The notes: generated by a model from the sequence alone, not told the origin. A stretch of 6,460 bases of DNA from Dialister sp. UBA734 (GCA_002297935.1 DBLC01000117.1:3293-9752); one strand, 5' to 3'. Positions 1-5,671 are shown, numbered from the stretch's first letter. Translations and numbers: made by a program.

Positions 1-1
1 A

Positions 2-22
2 CTAGTCACTAGTCACCAGTCA
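2..22. repeat. Heptad array, TGACTNG family (window edge)
   Basis: Three consecutive 7-bp units read CTAGTCA, CTAGTCA and CCAGTCA on the plus strand, which is TGACTNG on the minus strand. The array lies 29 bp beyond the rarA stop codon in the direction of transcription and is cut by the window edge, so its full length and any partner arm are unknown. The family recurs at five other places in this window. Confidence 0.85.
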
Positions 23-51
23 TTATGCCACAGAAGACACCTTTTCATCAA

Positions 52-1362
52 CTATTTCCGCTTTTTCCGCATGTCCTGCCAACGTTGGGCGATGATGGCT
101 TCGGCGCCGTTCATAATGGGACGGTAGTACACATGGCCTTTCAACTCGTCAGGAAGATATTGCTGGTCCACCCATCCGCCATAGGCATGAGGGTACTGGT
201 AGCCAATGCCCAATCCCATTTTCGCAGCCCCGCTATAGTGGGAATCTTGCAGATAGGAAGGAATGGACCAATCTCTTCTCATCTTGGCTTCCCGTTCTGC
301 TGCAAAAATACCTTCGCAAGAACTATTGCTCTTAGGCGCTAAGCAAATATACAGAACCGCTTCAGAGAGAATGATTTGTGCTTCTGGGAAGCCCACCATT
401 TCTGCGGCCTGGGCCGCCGCTACGGCCACCTGCAAGGCTCTGGGATCCGCCAATCCTACATCTTCGGCAGCACAAATCATGATACGCCGGGAAATAAAGG
501 ACGGTTTTTCTCCCCCTTGAATCATCCGGGCCAAGTAATGGAGCGCCGCATCGGGATCACTGCCGCGCATACTTTTAATGAAGGCGGAAATGATATTATA
601 GTGATAATCCCGATTCTTATCATACACAGAAAGCCGCTCGCCAGCCACTTCCTGAATTTCCTTTTCCGTCAAAGTGCCCCCATCTTCCAGCATAGCTGTG
701 GCCTGTTCCAATAGGTTCAGTGCCACCCTAGTGTCCCCCGACGCATAGGACGCAATGCTGGAAAGCACTTGCGGACTGGCATGAAATCCATGATTTCCCA
801 GTCCTTGGCTTCTATCAGTCAGTGCCCGTTGCAGCACCACCATGACCGCCCGGTCGTTCAAGGCTTTCAGATGAATGAGCCGCATACGAGAAAGTAGCGG
901 GCCATTGATTTCAAAGTAGGGATTTTCCGTGGTGGCGCCGATGAGGATAAACGTCCCATCTTCCACATAGGGAAGCAATACATCCTGCTGGCCTTTGTTA
1001 AATCGATGAATTTCATCAATAAACACAATGGTGCGGCGACGATAATAGGACAATTCTTCCTTTGCCTTAGCGACCACGTCGCGAATTTCTTTGATACCGC
1101 TGGCGGTGGCATTGACTTTCACAAAATGGCTTTTGGTCGTTTCCGCAATGACAGACGCAATGGTGGTCTTCCCGCACCCAGGGGGGCCAAACAGTAGCAA
1201 CGACGGGATGGTGTCCTTCTCTACCATGCGGCGCAGAAAAGACTGCTTGCCAATGGCCCCTTCCTGCCCCACAATATCATCGAGTCGCCGAGGCCGCATC
1301 CGGTCCGCCAAAGGGGCGTAGCGATGTTGTTCTTCCGTCGACATATCAAATAGTGAGTCCAT
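52..1362 (-). CDS. rarA: Replication-associated recombination protein A (RarA/MgsA), AAA+ ATPase
   Basis: This is a 436-residue AAA+ ATPase of the RarA/MgsA/WRNIP1 family, clamp-loader-like proteins that act at stalled replication forks in the cytoplasm. Visible motifs are Walker A GPPGCGKT (59-66), Walker B with FIDEIHR (114-120), sensor 1 GATTEN (142-147), a candidate arginine finger in LLSRM (R159), and a sensor 2 region SGDTRVALNLLE (R212). The C-terminal part carries the family's tetramerisation region, including AAEDVGLADPRAL (298-310) and the SYLQDSHYSGAAKMGLGIGY stretch (369-388). Length is normal for the family. I chose Met1 because TTGAGGAT lies 8 nt upstream (1369-1376); the in-frame Met7 has no Shine-Dalgarno. 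The reading frame ends in TAG and appears intact. It is probably a separate transcript, because a terminator, a 6S-like RNA gene and several repeats separate it from aspS. Confidence 0.96.
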   Translation of the reverse strand: MDSLFDMSTEEQHRYAPLADRMRPRRLDDIVGQEGAIGKQSFLRRMVEKDTIPSLLLFGPPGCGKTTIASVIAETTKSHFVKVNATASGIKEIRDVVAKAKEELSYYRRRTIVFIDEIHRFNKGQQDVLLPYVEDGTFILIGATTENPYFEINGPLLSRMRLIHLKALNDRAVMVVLQRALTDRSQGLGNHGFHASPQVLSSIASYASGDTRVALNLLEQATAMLEDGGTLTEKEIQEVAGERLSVYDKNRDYHYNIISAFIKSMRGSDPDAALHYLARMIQGGEKPSFISRRIMICAAEDVGLADPRALQVAVAAAQAAEMVGFPEAQIILSEAVLYICLAPKSNSSCEGIFAAEREAKMRRDWSIPSYLQDSHYSGAAKMGLGIGYQYPHAYGGWVDQQYLPDELKGHVYYRPIMNGAEAIIAQRWQDMRKKRK

Positions 1363-1383
1363 AATTGTATCCTCAACTTCTGG

Positions 1384-1390
1384 TGACTGG
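1384..1390. repeat. Single TGACTGG heptad ahead of rarA
   Basis: One TGACTGG unit sits 8 bp upstream of the rarA Shine-Dalgarno, preceded in the same register by a diverged CTTCTGG. It looks like a remnant of the heptad family seen elsewhere in the window. A single heptamer could occur by chance, so the call rests on the many arrays nearby. Confidence 0.45.
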
Positions 1391-1406
1391 TAAAGGTTGC
1401 TCAGGG

Positions 1407-1429
1407 TAAATAAGTTTACACCTTATTTA
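1407..1429. repeat. Perfect 8-bp inverted repeat upstream of rarA
   Basis: TAAATAAG (1407-1414) and CTTATTTA (1422-1429) form a perfect inverted repeat around a 7-nt loop. An overlapping alternative pairs GGGTAAA (1404-1410) with TTTACaCC (1415-1422). It lies about 45-70 bp upstream of the rarA start and could be an operator-like palindrome or the edge of the adjacent GC-rich repeat. I do not recognise a specific regulator site. Confidence 0.45.
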
Positions 1430-1430
1430 G

Positions 1431-1475
1431 TTCCCCCTTTGGGGGAAAGGTGGTAGCCTTGGCTATCAAAGGGGG
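1431..1475. repeat. Nested palindromic repeat element (CCCCCTTTG...CAAAGGGGG)
   Basis: Three nested inverted repeats are visible. TTCCCCC (1431-1437) pairs with GGGGGAA (1441-1447) around TTT. An outer pair joins CCCCCTTTG (1433-1441) and CAAAGGGGG (1467-1475). An inner hairpin is GGTAGCC (1452-1458 region) with GGCTATC (1461-1467). The first and outer hairpins share bases, so they exclude each other. The shape is that of a dispersed REP-like palindromic element of Firmicutes genomes rather than a gene. That resemblance is from memory and was not searched. Confidence 0.7.
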
Positions 1476-1514
1476 CACCTCTGTCGGAATGAAATACGAT
1501 GTTTCTCCTACCAT

Positions 1515-1590
1515 ACTCGGTGATCCCCGCTCCTAGTGGTAAACGGGTGTCACCAACGGTTTTTACCACTAGGAGCAGGTATCACCAAGT
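1515..1590. repeat. Long imperfect inverted repeat (29-bp arms, 18-bp centre)
   Basis: The arms are 1515-1543 and 1562-1590. The inner 15 bp of each arm are perfectly complementary (GCTCCTAGTGGTAAA at 1529-1543 and its complement at 1562-1576). The outer 14 bp match at 11 positions. A competing pairing joins GGTGATCCCCG (1519-1529) with CGGGTGTCACC (1544-1554), 9 of 11 complementary. No protein-coding potential is apparent. It could be a small non-autonomous mobile repeat or a structured RNA segment; no obvious flanking target duplication is seen. Confidence 0.75.
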
Positions 1591-1760
1591 CCGCTTGAGA
1601 TGTTCATAGCGAAGTATACCGCTAGAGCAGCCCCCTCTTGTATTCTCCCCCGACGAGGGAGATAAAACGCTAAAGATGATAACGCTAACAGTACCATTTC
1701 CTAATTCCTAGCTACCAATCACCAATCAACTAATATATATTTCATAAGGAAATCTGCATA
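1591..1760. other. Intergenic stretch with little recognisable content
   Basis: I see no gene here. Minor items are a short hairpin TCTCCC/GGGAGA (1644-1649 with 1657-1662), the string AACGCTAA repeated about 15 bp apart (near 1667 and 1683), and a diverged heptad array (1708-1735, listed separately). The 3' end is A/T-rich and abuts the terminator of the 6S-like RNA. I could not find a convincing minus-strand promoter for rarA in it. Confidence 0.5.
1708..1735. repeat. Diverged heptad array (CTAGCTA, CCAATCA x2)
   Basis: Units in 7-bp register read CTAGCTA, CCAATCA, CCAATCA and ACTAATA. They are a diverged version of the CNAGTCA family: the same CTAGCTA unit occurs in the hisS-leader array (5739-5745) and CTAATCA occurs next to fur (5866-5872). 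Its state suggests an old, decaying array. Confidence 0.6.
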
Positions 1761-1790
1761 TTAAAAGCCGCCAAGTGAACTTAGCGGCTT
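1761..1790 (-). terminator. Intrinsic terminator of the 6S-like RNA
   Basis: On the minus strand an 11-bp stem is formed by AAGCCGCTAAG and CTTGGCGGCTT, with one G-T pair, around a TTCA loop. It is followed by TTAA, giving a run of four T residues that begins inside the stem. The T-tract is short but the stem is GC-rich. It closes the transcript that starts near 1977. Confidence 0.75.
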
Positions 1791-1977
1791 ACCATTCAAT
1801 TGCCCCACCATGTCGTTAAAGCCGGATTTTGAGTCTGCGTATGTGCAGGTGGGTGTCCTCGTGAAAGATTTCATCAGTCCCCACGAAGGGGCATGGACTA
1901 CGTCAGTCAACCCTGGACTCCCTTTCAAAAAAGTATCGGTTCAAAATATGAAGCCGCACGTGCACAGCAGGGTTTCT
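1761..1977 (-). ncRNA. ssrS: 6S RNA (SsrS)-like, RNA polymerase-binding regulator
   Basis: A non-coding transcript of about 215 nt is bounded by a good promoter and a terminator. 6S RNA mimics an open promoter and sequesters housekeeping RNA polymerase holoenzyme. In the transcript a closing stem pairs CTGC and TGTGCA near the 5' end with TGCACA and GCAG (1835-1838 on the genome), then continues imperfectly (GTG/CAC, TTC/GAG). A large internal bubble follows; its 5' strand contains the TTTTGAACCGATAC segment. A terminal arm is closed by AGTCC/GGACT, with a CCCC/GGGG hairpin at its tip. This is the 6S architecture. The position just downstream of aspS matches B. subtilis 6S-1 (aspS-yrvM intergenic region), as I recall it. 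About 60 nt separate the closing stem from the terminator, so 3' trimming is likely. No covariance-model search was possible; an unrelated structured RNA remains conceivable. Confidence 0.78.
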
Positions 1978-1983
1978 ATGAAT

Positions 1984-2032
1984 AATATAGCAAAAAACAG
2001 GTGGATTTACAAGGGATTGACAAAAATTTTTT
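1984..2032 (-). promoter_or_regulatory. Strong sigma-A-type promoter with UP-like A/T tract for the 6S-like RNA
   Basis: On the minus strand a -35 TTGTAA (2012-2007) is followed by a 17-nt spacer and a -10 TATATT (1989-1984). TG stands one base before the -10, giving an extended -10. Transcription would start near 1977. An A/T tract of 11 bases (2022-2032) falls at about -46 to -56, where an UP element would sit. An additional TTGTCA at 2021-2016 is out of spacing for this -10. Confidence 0.75.
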
Positions 2033-2052
2033 ACTCGTTCCAGCTTTTGGGG

Positions 2053-2117
2053 AGTGCGTAATGCGTAGTGCGAAGTGCGTAATGAAGGAAGGGGCGCACA
2101 TCATTGGGAAGCGCCCC
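2053..2117 (-). repeat. TGCGTAR hairpin-heptad element, copy 1
   Basis: Read on the minus strand: stem GGGGCGC, 13-nt loop, stem GCGCCCC, 7-nt spacer TTCCTTC, then the heptads TTACGCA, CTTCGCA, CTACGCA and TTACGCA. The loop matches that of copy 3 at 10 of 13 positions. The two middle heptads are in the opposite order from copies 2 and 3. The second stem pair is G-C here but C-G in the other copies. Confidence 0.85.
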
Positions 2118-2140
2118 AATACCCCTTTTTATAAAAATTC

Positions 2141-2204
2141 GCGGCCCTATATAAGTTGTGGGCCGCCACCACCATTACGCACTACGCACTTCGCATTACG
2201 CACT
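2141..2204 (+). repeat. TGCGTAR hairpin-heptad element, copy 2
   Basis: Read on the plus strand: stem GCGGCCC, 12-nt loop, stem GGGCCGC, spacer CACCACC, then heptads TTACGCA, CTACGCA, CTTCGCA and TTACGCA. The spacer and heptad block are identical to copy 3, but the loop is different. The sixth stem pair is C-G here and G-C in copies 1 and 3. On the minus strand the hairpin is followed by GAATTTTTAT, so it could act as a back-up terminator for aspS. Confidence 0.88.
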
Positions 2205-2239
2205 AAAAAACAGCTTGCAACGCAAATGTCGCAAGCCGT
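2205..2239 (-). terminator. Intrinsic terminator of aspS
   Basis: Read on the minus strand, a 12-bp stem joins 2239-2228 to 2221-2210 around a 6-nt loop, with two G-T pairs. It includes GGCTTGC against GCAAGCT and is followed directly by six T residues (2210-2205). It begins 14 bp after the aspS stop codon. The heptad array of repeat copy 2 starts right after the T-tract. Confidence 0.92.
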
Positions 2240-2253
2240 TTTCCATAGAGTTA

Positions 2254-4071
2254 TTAGTCAACAGTGACGAAAAGGTCTTTTTCTTTCTTTTCTTTGAGAG
2301 CTGTTTTGATATGAAGTTCTTTCAGCTGTTTTTCAGCTACGGTGGACGGAGCCTGGGTCAGTGGATCGATGGCACTCTGGGTCTTCGGGAAGGCGATGAC
2401 GTCACGGATGGAGTCCAGGTGGAGCATCAGCATAACGAGACGGTCCAGGCCGAGAGCGATACCTGCATGCGGCGGAGCACCGTATTTGAAAGCGTCCAGC
2501 AAGAAGCCAAATTTCTGTTCCGCTTCTTCCTGAGAAATGCCGATGGCTTCAAATACTTTTTCCTGCAGGTCCTGCTGGTAAATACGGAGAGAACCGCCAC
2601 CAGCTTCGACGCCGTTCAGTACCATGTCGTAGGCTTTCGCATACACTTTGGACGGATCGGTCAGCAGGTACTGTACGTCTTCATCTCTTGGTGCAGTGAA
2701 TGGATGATGTTCTGCTACATAGCGTTTTTCTTCTTCGCTGTATTCGAACATCGGGAAGTCGGTGACCCAACGGAAGCAGAATTCATTCGGATCGATGAGG
2801 TTCATGCGGCGAGCCATTTCCAGACGGAGTTCACCAAGAGCCTGGGCAACCACTTTCGGTTTATCAGCGATGATGAGAACCAAGTCGCCTTTTTCTGCTT
2901 CGCAGACTTTGCCGATTTCTCTGATTTTATCTTCCCCAAGAAATTTAGTGATCTGGCATTTCAGGCTGCCATCTTCATTAAAGCCAATCCAAGCCAAACC
3001 TTTGGCACCGTAATGACCTACGTATTCTACGAGACCATCCAGTTCACGACGAGGAATGCCTGCATCGCCTTTGACGGTGATAGCTTTAACTACGCCGCCG
3101 TTATCCAGGACGGAACGGAATACTTTGAATCCGGTGTCACGGAGCAGGTCAGAAATATTGTAGAAATGCATATCGAAACGCAGATCCGGTTTATCAGAAC
3201 CATAGAGATTCATTGCGTCATCCCATTTGATTCTCTTGAATGGAATCTGGATGTCAACGTTCAGCACTTTCTTGAAGACTCTCTGCATCATGTGTTCCAT
3301 CAGGTCGAGGATGAAATCCTGGTCTTCAAAGGACAGTTCCATATCCAGCTGGGTGAATTCTGGCTGACGGTCTGCACGGAGGTCTTCATCACGGAAGCAG
3401 CGAGCCACCTGGAAATATCTTTCCAGACCGGAAACCATGAGCAGCTGTTTGAACAGCTGTGGAGACTGTGGGAGTGCATAGAATTTGCCCGGGTTGACAC
3501 GGCTCGGTACCAGGTAGTCACGAGCGCCTTCTGGAGTACTCTTGGTGAGCATCGGGGTTTCGATTTCCAAGAAATCATGTTCATCCAGGAAGGTTCTCAT
3601 TTCATGGACAATCTTATGTCTCATAATGAGATGGTTCTGCATTTCTGGACGACGAAGGTCGATATAACGATATTTCAGTCGAACGTTTTCATCTACGTCG
3701 ATGCCATCTTCTACATAGAATGGCGGGGTCTTTGCTTTGTTCAGAATGCGAAGTTCAGAAACAACCACTTCCACCTTGCCAGTCTTCATTTTCGGATTGA
3801 CAGTGTCTTCGCTTCTTTCTCTGACTTTTCCTTTCACAGCCAGAACGAATTCACTTCTGACATCTTCTGCTTTGTGGAAAGCATCTTCGCCGTACTGTGG
3901 ACTCATAACCAGCTGTACGATACCGCTTCTATCACGAAGGTCGATGAAAATCAGACCACCGTGGTCACGACGGGTATTGACCCAACCAGCCAGTGTAAGT
4001 TCTTTGCCGCAGTCATTTTCAGTAACATGACCGCATCCGCAGGATCTGTGCATCCCTGCCATTGTTTCCAT
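2254..4071 (-). CDS. aspS: Aspartyl-tRNA synthetase (AspRS), class II, bacterial type
   Basis: A 605-residue AspRS, normal length for the bacterial type, which charges tRNA-Asp with aspartate using ATP. The N-terminal OB-fold anticodon-binding domain spans about 1-110, including WVNTRRDHGGLIFIDLRD (30-47). The class II catalytic core carries LPQSPQLFKQ (200-209), motif 2 FRDEDLRADRQPEFTQ (226-241), HHPFT (455-459) and motif 3 GIALGLDRL (537-545). The bacterial GAD insertion domain lies between, roughly residues 285-420. The start is Met1 because AAAGAGGTG (4079-4087) stands 7 nt upstream; Met4 and Met7 are less well spaced. Tandem TAA codons end the frame, followed by an intrinsic terminator. 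It lies 318 bp downstream of hisS in the same orientation and may be co-transcribed. His37 in the RRDHGG segment is a residue type seen in non-discriminating AspRS, so charging of tRNA-Asn is possible but not shown. Confidence 0.98.
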   Translation of the reverse strand: METMAGMHRSCGCGHVTENDCGKELTLAGWVNTRRDHGGLIFIDLRDRSGIVQLVMSPQYGEDAFHKAEDVRSEFVLAVKGKVRERSEDTVNPKMKTGKVEVVVSELRILNKAKTPPFYVEDGIDVDENVRLKYRYIDLRRPEMQNHLIMRHKIVHEMRTFLDEHDFLEIETPMLTKSTPEGARDYLVPSRVNPGKFYALPQSPQLFKQLLMVSGLERYFQVARCFRDEDLRADRQPEFTQLDMELSFEDQDFILDLMEHMMQRVFKKVLNVDIQIPFKRIKWDDAMNLYGSDKPDLRFDMHFYNISDLLRDTGFKVFRSVLDNGGVVKAITVKGDAGIPRRELDGLVEYVGHYGAKGLAWIGFNEDGSLKCQITKFLGEDKIREIGKVCEAEKGDLVLIIADKPKVVAQALGELRLEMARRMNLIDPNEFCFRWVTDFPMFEYSEEEKRYVAEHHPFTAPRDEDVQYLLTDPSKVYAKAYDMVLNGVEAGGGSLRIYQQDLQEKVFEAIGISQEEAEQKFGFLLDAFKYGAPPHAGIALGLDRLVMLMLHLDSIRDVIAFPKTQSAIDPLTQAPSTVAEKQLKELHIKTALKEKKEKDLFVTVD

Positions 4072-4106
4072 ATTAGAGCACCTCTTTAAAAATAATTATG
4101 ATGACA

Positions 4107-4125
4107 TCAGCGGTTATTCCGCTGA
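4107..4125 (-). promoter_or_regulatory. Hairpin in the aspS leader
   Basis: TCAGCGG and CCGCTGA form a perfect 7-bp stem with a 5-nt loop. It lies 36 bp upstream of the aspS start and 20 bp upstream of its Shine-Dalgarno. On the transcript it is followed by an A/T-rich stretch containing five T residues, but about 15 nt away, so it is a poor terminator. A role in stability or leader structure is possible. Confidence 0.5.
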
Positions 4126-4141
4126 CAACCATTGGTATATG

Positions 4142-4162
4142 TTGTCGGTTGTTGGTTGTTGG
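4142..4162. repeat. Heptad array, TTGTTGG family
   Basis: Units TTGTCGG, TTGTTGG and TTGTTGG run in 7-bp register. The first GTTGTC (4141-4146) is complementary to GACAAC (4124-4129). The same TTGTTGG unit precedes the TGACTGG run at 5672-5678 in the same register, which links this array to the main family. Confidence 0.65.
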
Positions 4163-4198
4163 TTTGCCAACCGAGTTCTTTTCTATCAATAAGCCCAA

Positions 4199-4268
4199 GC
4201 TCAAATTCCCATTGGTTTAAGGTTTAGGGGTTCATATCTTCAAACCCTAAACCAATGACAATTTGAAC
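4199..4268. repeat. Long imperfect inverted repeat with GGTTTAR heptads
   Basis: The outer arms of about 21 bp (4199-4219 and the complementary stretch ending near 4268) match with three mismatches, and the pairing continues inward through GGTTTAG-like sequence. The left arm holds one extra 7-bp unit (GGTTTAA then GGTTTAG) compared with the right arm, the signature of heptad slippage. It lies between hisS and aspS. No T-tract follows it on the minus strand, so I do not call it a terminator. Confidence 0.7.
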
Positions 4269-4323
4269 AAGCAATCCATGATATTTCTGAACTCGGGAAG
4301 TAAACCTCAAGTCCAAATCTTTT

Positions 4324-4388
4324 GCGGCGCTTCCAAATTTTGTGCGCCGCCACCACCATTACGCACTACGCACTTCGCATTACGCACT
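4324..4388 (+). repeat. TGCGTAR hairpin-heptad element, copy 3
   Basis: Stem GCGGCGC (4324-4330), 13-nt loop, stem GCGCCGC (4344-4350), spacer CACCACC, then heptads TTACGCA, CTACGCA, CTTCGCA and TTACGCA. The spacer and heptads are identical to copy 2 and the loop resembles that of copy 1. The last base lies one nucleotide from the hisS stop codon, so the element forms the immediate 3' untranslated region of hisS. No T-tract follows on the minus strand. Confidence 0.88.
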
Positions 4389-4389
4389 T

Positions 4390-5652
4390 TTAGTCGTTAT
4401 GTTCTTTCTTCGCAATATACTCTGCTACGTCAGCAAACGCAATTTCTTCCTGGCTGCCTTCGGCCATGTTTTTCACCATAGCTTTGCCAGATTCCAGTTC
4501 GTTGCTGCCGATGATGACGGTGAAATCGGCTTTGATTTTACCAGCCTGTTTCATCTGACCCTTCAGAGATCTGCCCTGCAGGTCCATGTCAGTGATGACG
4601 CCATCCTGGCGAAGAGCGGCCTGGATTTTCACACCTTCGGCGGCGGCTTCTTCGCCCAATGCGGCGATATACACTTTCTTTGCGGTCTTCGGTTCCGGGA
4701 TGAGGTTCTGCATTTCCAAAGCCAGCAGGAGACGTTCCAGTCCAATAGCAAAACCAATGCCAGGAGTAGACGGTCCGCCGATTTCTTCAACCAGTCCATC
4801 ATAGCGTCCCCCACCGCAGACCGCACTCTGGGCGCCCAGCGGGGTATACTGAATTTCAAAAGCGGTATTGGTATAATAATCCAGTCCGCGAACCAGTTTC
4901 GGGTCCAAGGTAAATGGAATGCCCAAAGCGGTCAGGTAGGATTTCAGGGCTTCAAATTTCTTGTGGCAATCTTCGCAAAGATAGTCTGTAATCACCGGAG
5001 CGCCTACCGCAGCGGCTTTGCAGCCTTCTTCTTTGCAATCCAAGAGACGGAGTGGATTCTTGTGCAGTCTTTCCTTGCAGTCTTCACAGAGCTGGTCCAC
5101 TTTCGGTTCAAAGAAATCAATGAGTTTCTGTCGATACACCGGACGGCATTTCTGGCAGCCAATGGAATTCAAATGGAGATCCAAGTCTTTCAAGCCCAGT
5201 TTGTGGAAAATTTCACAAGCCATGGAAATGACTTCCGCATCAGCCAATGGAGAAGAAGCGCCCAGCACTTCCAGTCCGAACTGGTGGAATTCTCTATACC
5301 GGCCTGCCTGAGGACGGTCATAGCGGAACATGGACCCGATGTAAAACATCTTGTGCACCTGCTGGTCGCCGTACATTTTATGTTCCAGGTACGCACGAAC
5401 CGCAGAGGCTGTATTTTCTGGACGCAATGTGACAGACCGATTGCCTCTATCTTTGAAGGTGTACATTTCCTTCGTCACTACGTCGGTGGTATCGCCGATA
5501 CCACGCTGGAATAATTCTGTTGCTTCAATGATTGGCGTTCTGATTTCTTTGTAACCGTAACGGCGACAAACATCACGAATCACGCCTTCCATATAATCCC
5601 ACTTGTAAACTTCGCTAGGCAGGATATCATGGGTTCCTTTCAATGCCTGCAT
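4390..5652 (-). CDS. hisS: Histidyl-tRNA synthetase (HisRS), class II
   Basis: A 420-residue HisRS, the usual bacterial length, which charges tRNA-His with histidine. Visible are the N-terminal KGTHDILP (5-12), motif 1 around IRTPIIE (37-43), motif 2 FYIGSMFRYDRPQAGRYREF (103-122), the histidine-binding LVRGLDYYTNTAFE (253-266) and GGGRYDG (280-286), and motif 3 GIGFAIGLERL (298-308). The C-terminal anticodon-binding domain runs from about 325. The insertion domain (about 160-235) holds eight cysteines as C166xxC169, C189xxC192, C206/C211 and C226xxC229, suggesting bound zinc; this arrangement occurs in some clostridial HisRS. An upstream in-frame ATG at 5739 would add 29 residues translated from heptad repeats. 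I reject it because AAAGAGGTG precedes the ATG at 5652 and the family N-terminus begins there. It has its own promoter near 5772-5801. Confidence 0.98.
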   Translation of the reverse strand: MQALKGTHDILPSEVYKWDYMEGVIRDVCRRYGYKEIRTPIIEATELFQRGIGDTTDVVTKEMYTFKDRGNRSVTLRPENTASAVRAYLEHKMYGDQQVHKMFYIGSMFRYDRPQAGRYREFHQFGLEVLGASSPLADAEVISMACEIFHKLGLKDLDLHLNSIGCQKCRPVYRQKLIDFFEPKVDQLCEDCKERLHKNPLRLLDCKEEGCKAAAVGAPVITDYLCEDCHKKFEALKSYLTALGIPFTLDPKLVRGLDYYTNTAFEIQYTPLGAQSAVCGGGRYDGLVEEIGGPSTPGIGFAIGLERLLLALEMQNLIPEPKTAKKVYIAALGEEAAAEGVKIQAALRQDGVITDMDLQGRSLKGQMKQAGKIKADFTVIIGSNELESGKAMVKNMAEGSQEEIAFADVAEYIAKKEHND

Positions 5653-5657
5653 TGTGA

Positions 5658-5666
5658 CACCTCTTT
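5658..5666 (-). promoter_or_regulatory. Ribosome binding site that fixes the hisS start
   Basis: AAAGAGGTG lies 5 nt (7 nt from its GAGG core) upstream of the ATG at 5652. It is identical to the site before aspS. It rules out the longer reading frame beginning at 5739. The heptad hairpin ends just upstream and leaves the site unpaired. Confidence 0.85.
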
Positions 5667-5671
5667 TGTAG

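Larger units (their letters stand above)
2053..2204. repeat. 152-bp inverted-repeat element: two head-to-head hairpin-plus-heptad units
   Basis: The outer arms (2053-2084 and 2173-2204) are 32 bp long and complementary at 30 positions. Each arm is built from four TGCGTAR-type heptads. Inside each arm, after a 7-nt spacer, is a 7-bp GC-rich hairpin. The two hairpins (2091-2117 and 2141-2166) face one another across 23 bp that contain a perfect A/T palindrome of 12 bp (2126-2137). The whole is nearly symmetrical. It sits between the aspS terminator and the 6S-like RNA promoter. It has the size and symmetry of a MITE-like or REPIN-like element, but no transposase or target duplication is evident. 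Confidence 0.85.

Noticed and set aside
1448..1480. T-box antiterminator (GGTGG...GGCACC-like string)
   Set aside because: It lies upstream of rarA, in a symmetrical palindromic repeat on the wrong strand, and lacks the specifier stem and conserved T-box sequence.
2016..2044. Plus-strand promoter at TTGACA (2016-2021)
   Set aside because: No -10-like hexamer occurs at 16-18 nt spacing, and no plus-strand gene follows.
1810..2061. 83-codon plus-strand ORF
   Set aside because: It lies over the 6S-like RNA and its promoter on the opposite strand, with no ribosome binding site or recognisable protein features.
2158..4089. 643-codon plus-strand ORF
   Set aside because: It is antisense to aspS across its full length; aspS has all AspRS motifs and a ribosome binding site. 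The ORF begins with GTG inside a repeat element and resembles no protein I know.
4241..4253. Telomere-like TTTAGGG repeats
   Set aside because: Only one or two units occur, inside an inverted repeat of a bacterial intergenic region; the resemblance is coincidental.
4324..4350. Intrinsic terminator of hisS
   Set aside because: The GC-rich stem is good, but on the minus strand it is followed by A residues and no T-tract, so read-through into aspS is likely.
4342..5514. 390-codon plus-strand ORF
   Set aside because: It is antisense to hisS. Its first residues resemble those of the other antisense ORF only because both begin in copies of the same repeat element.
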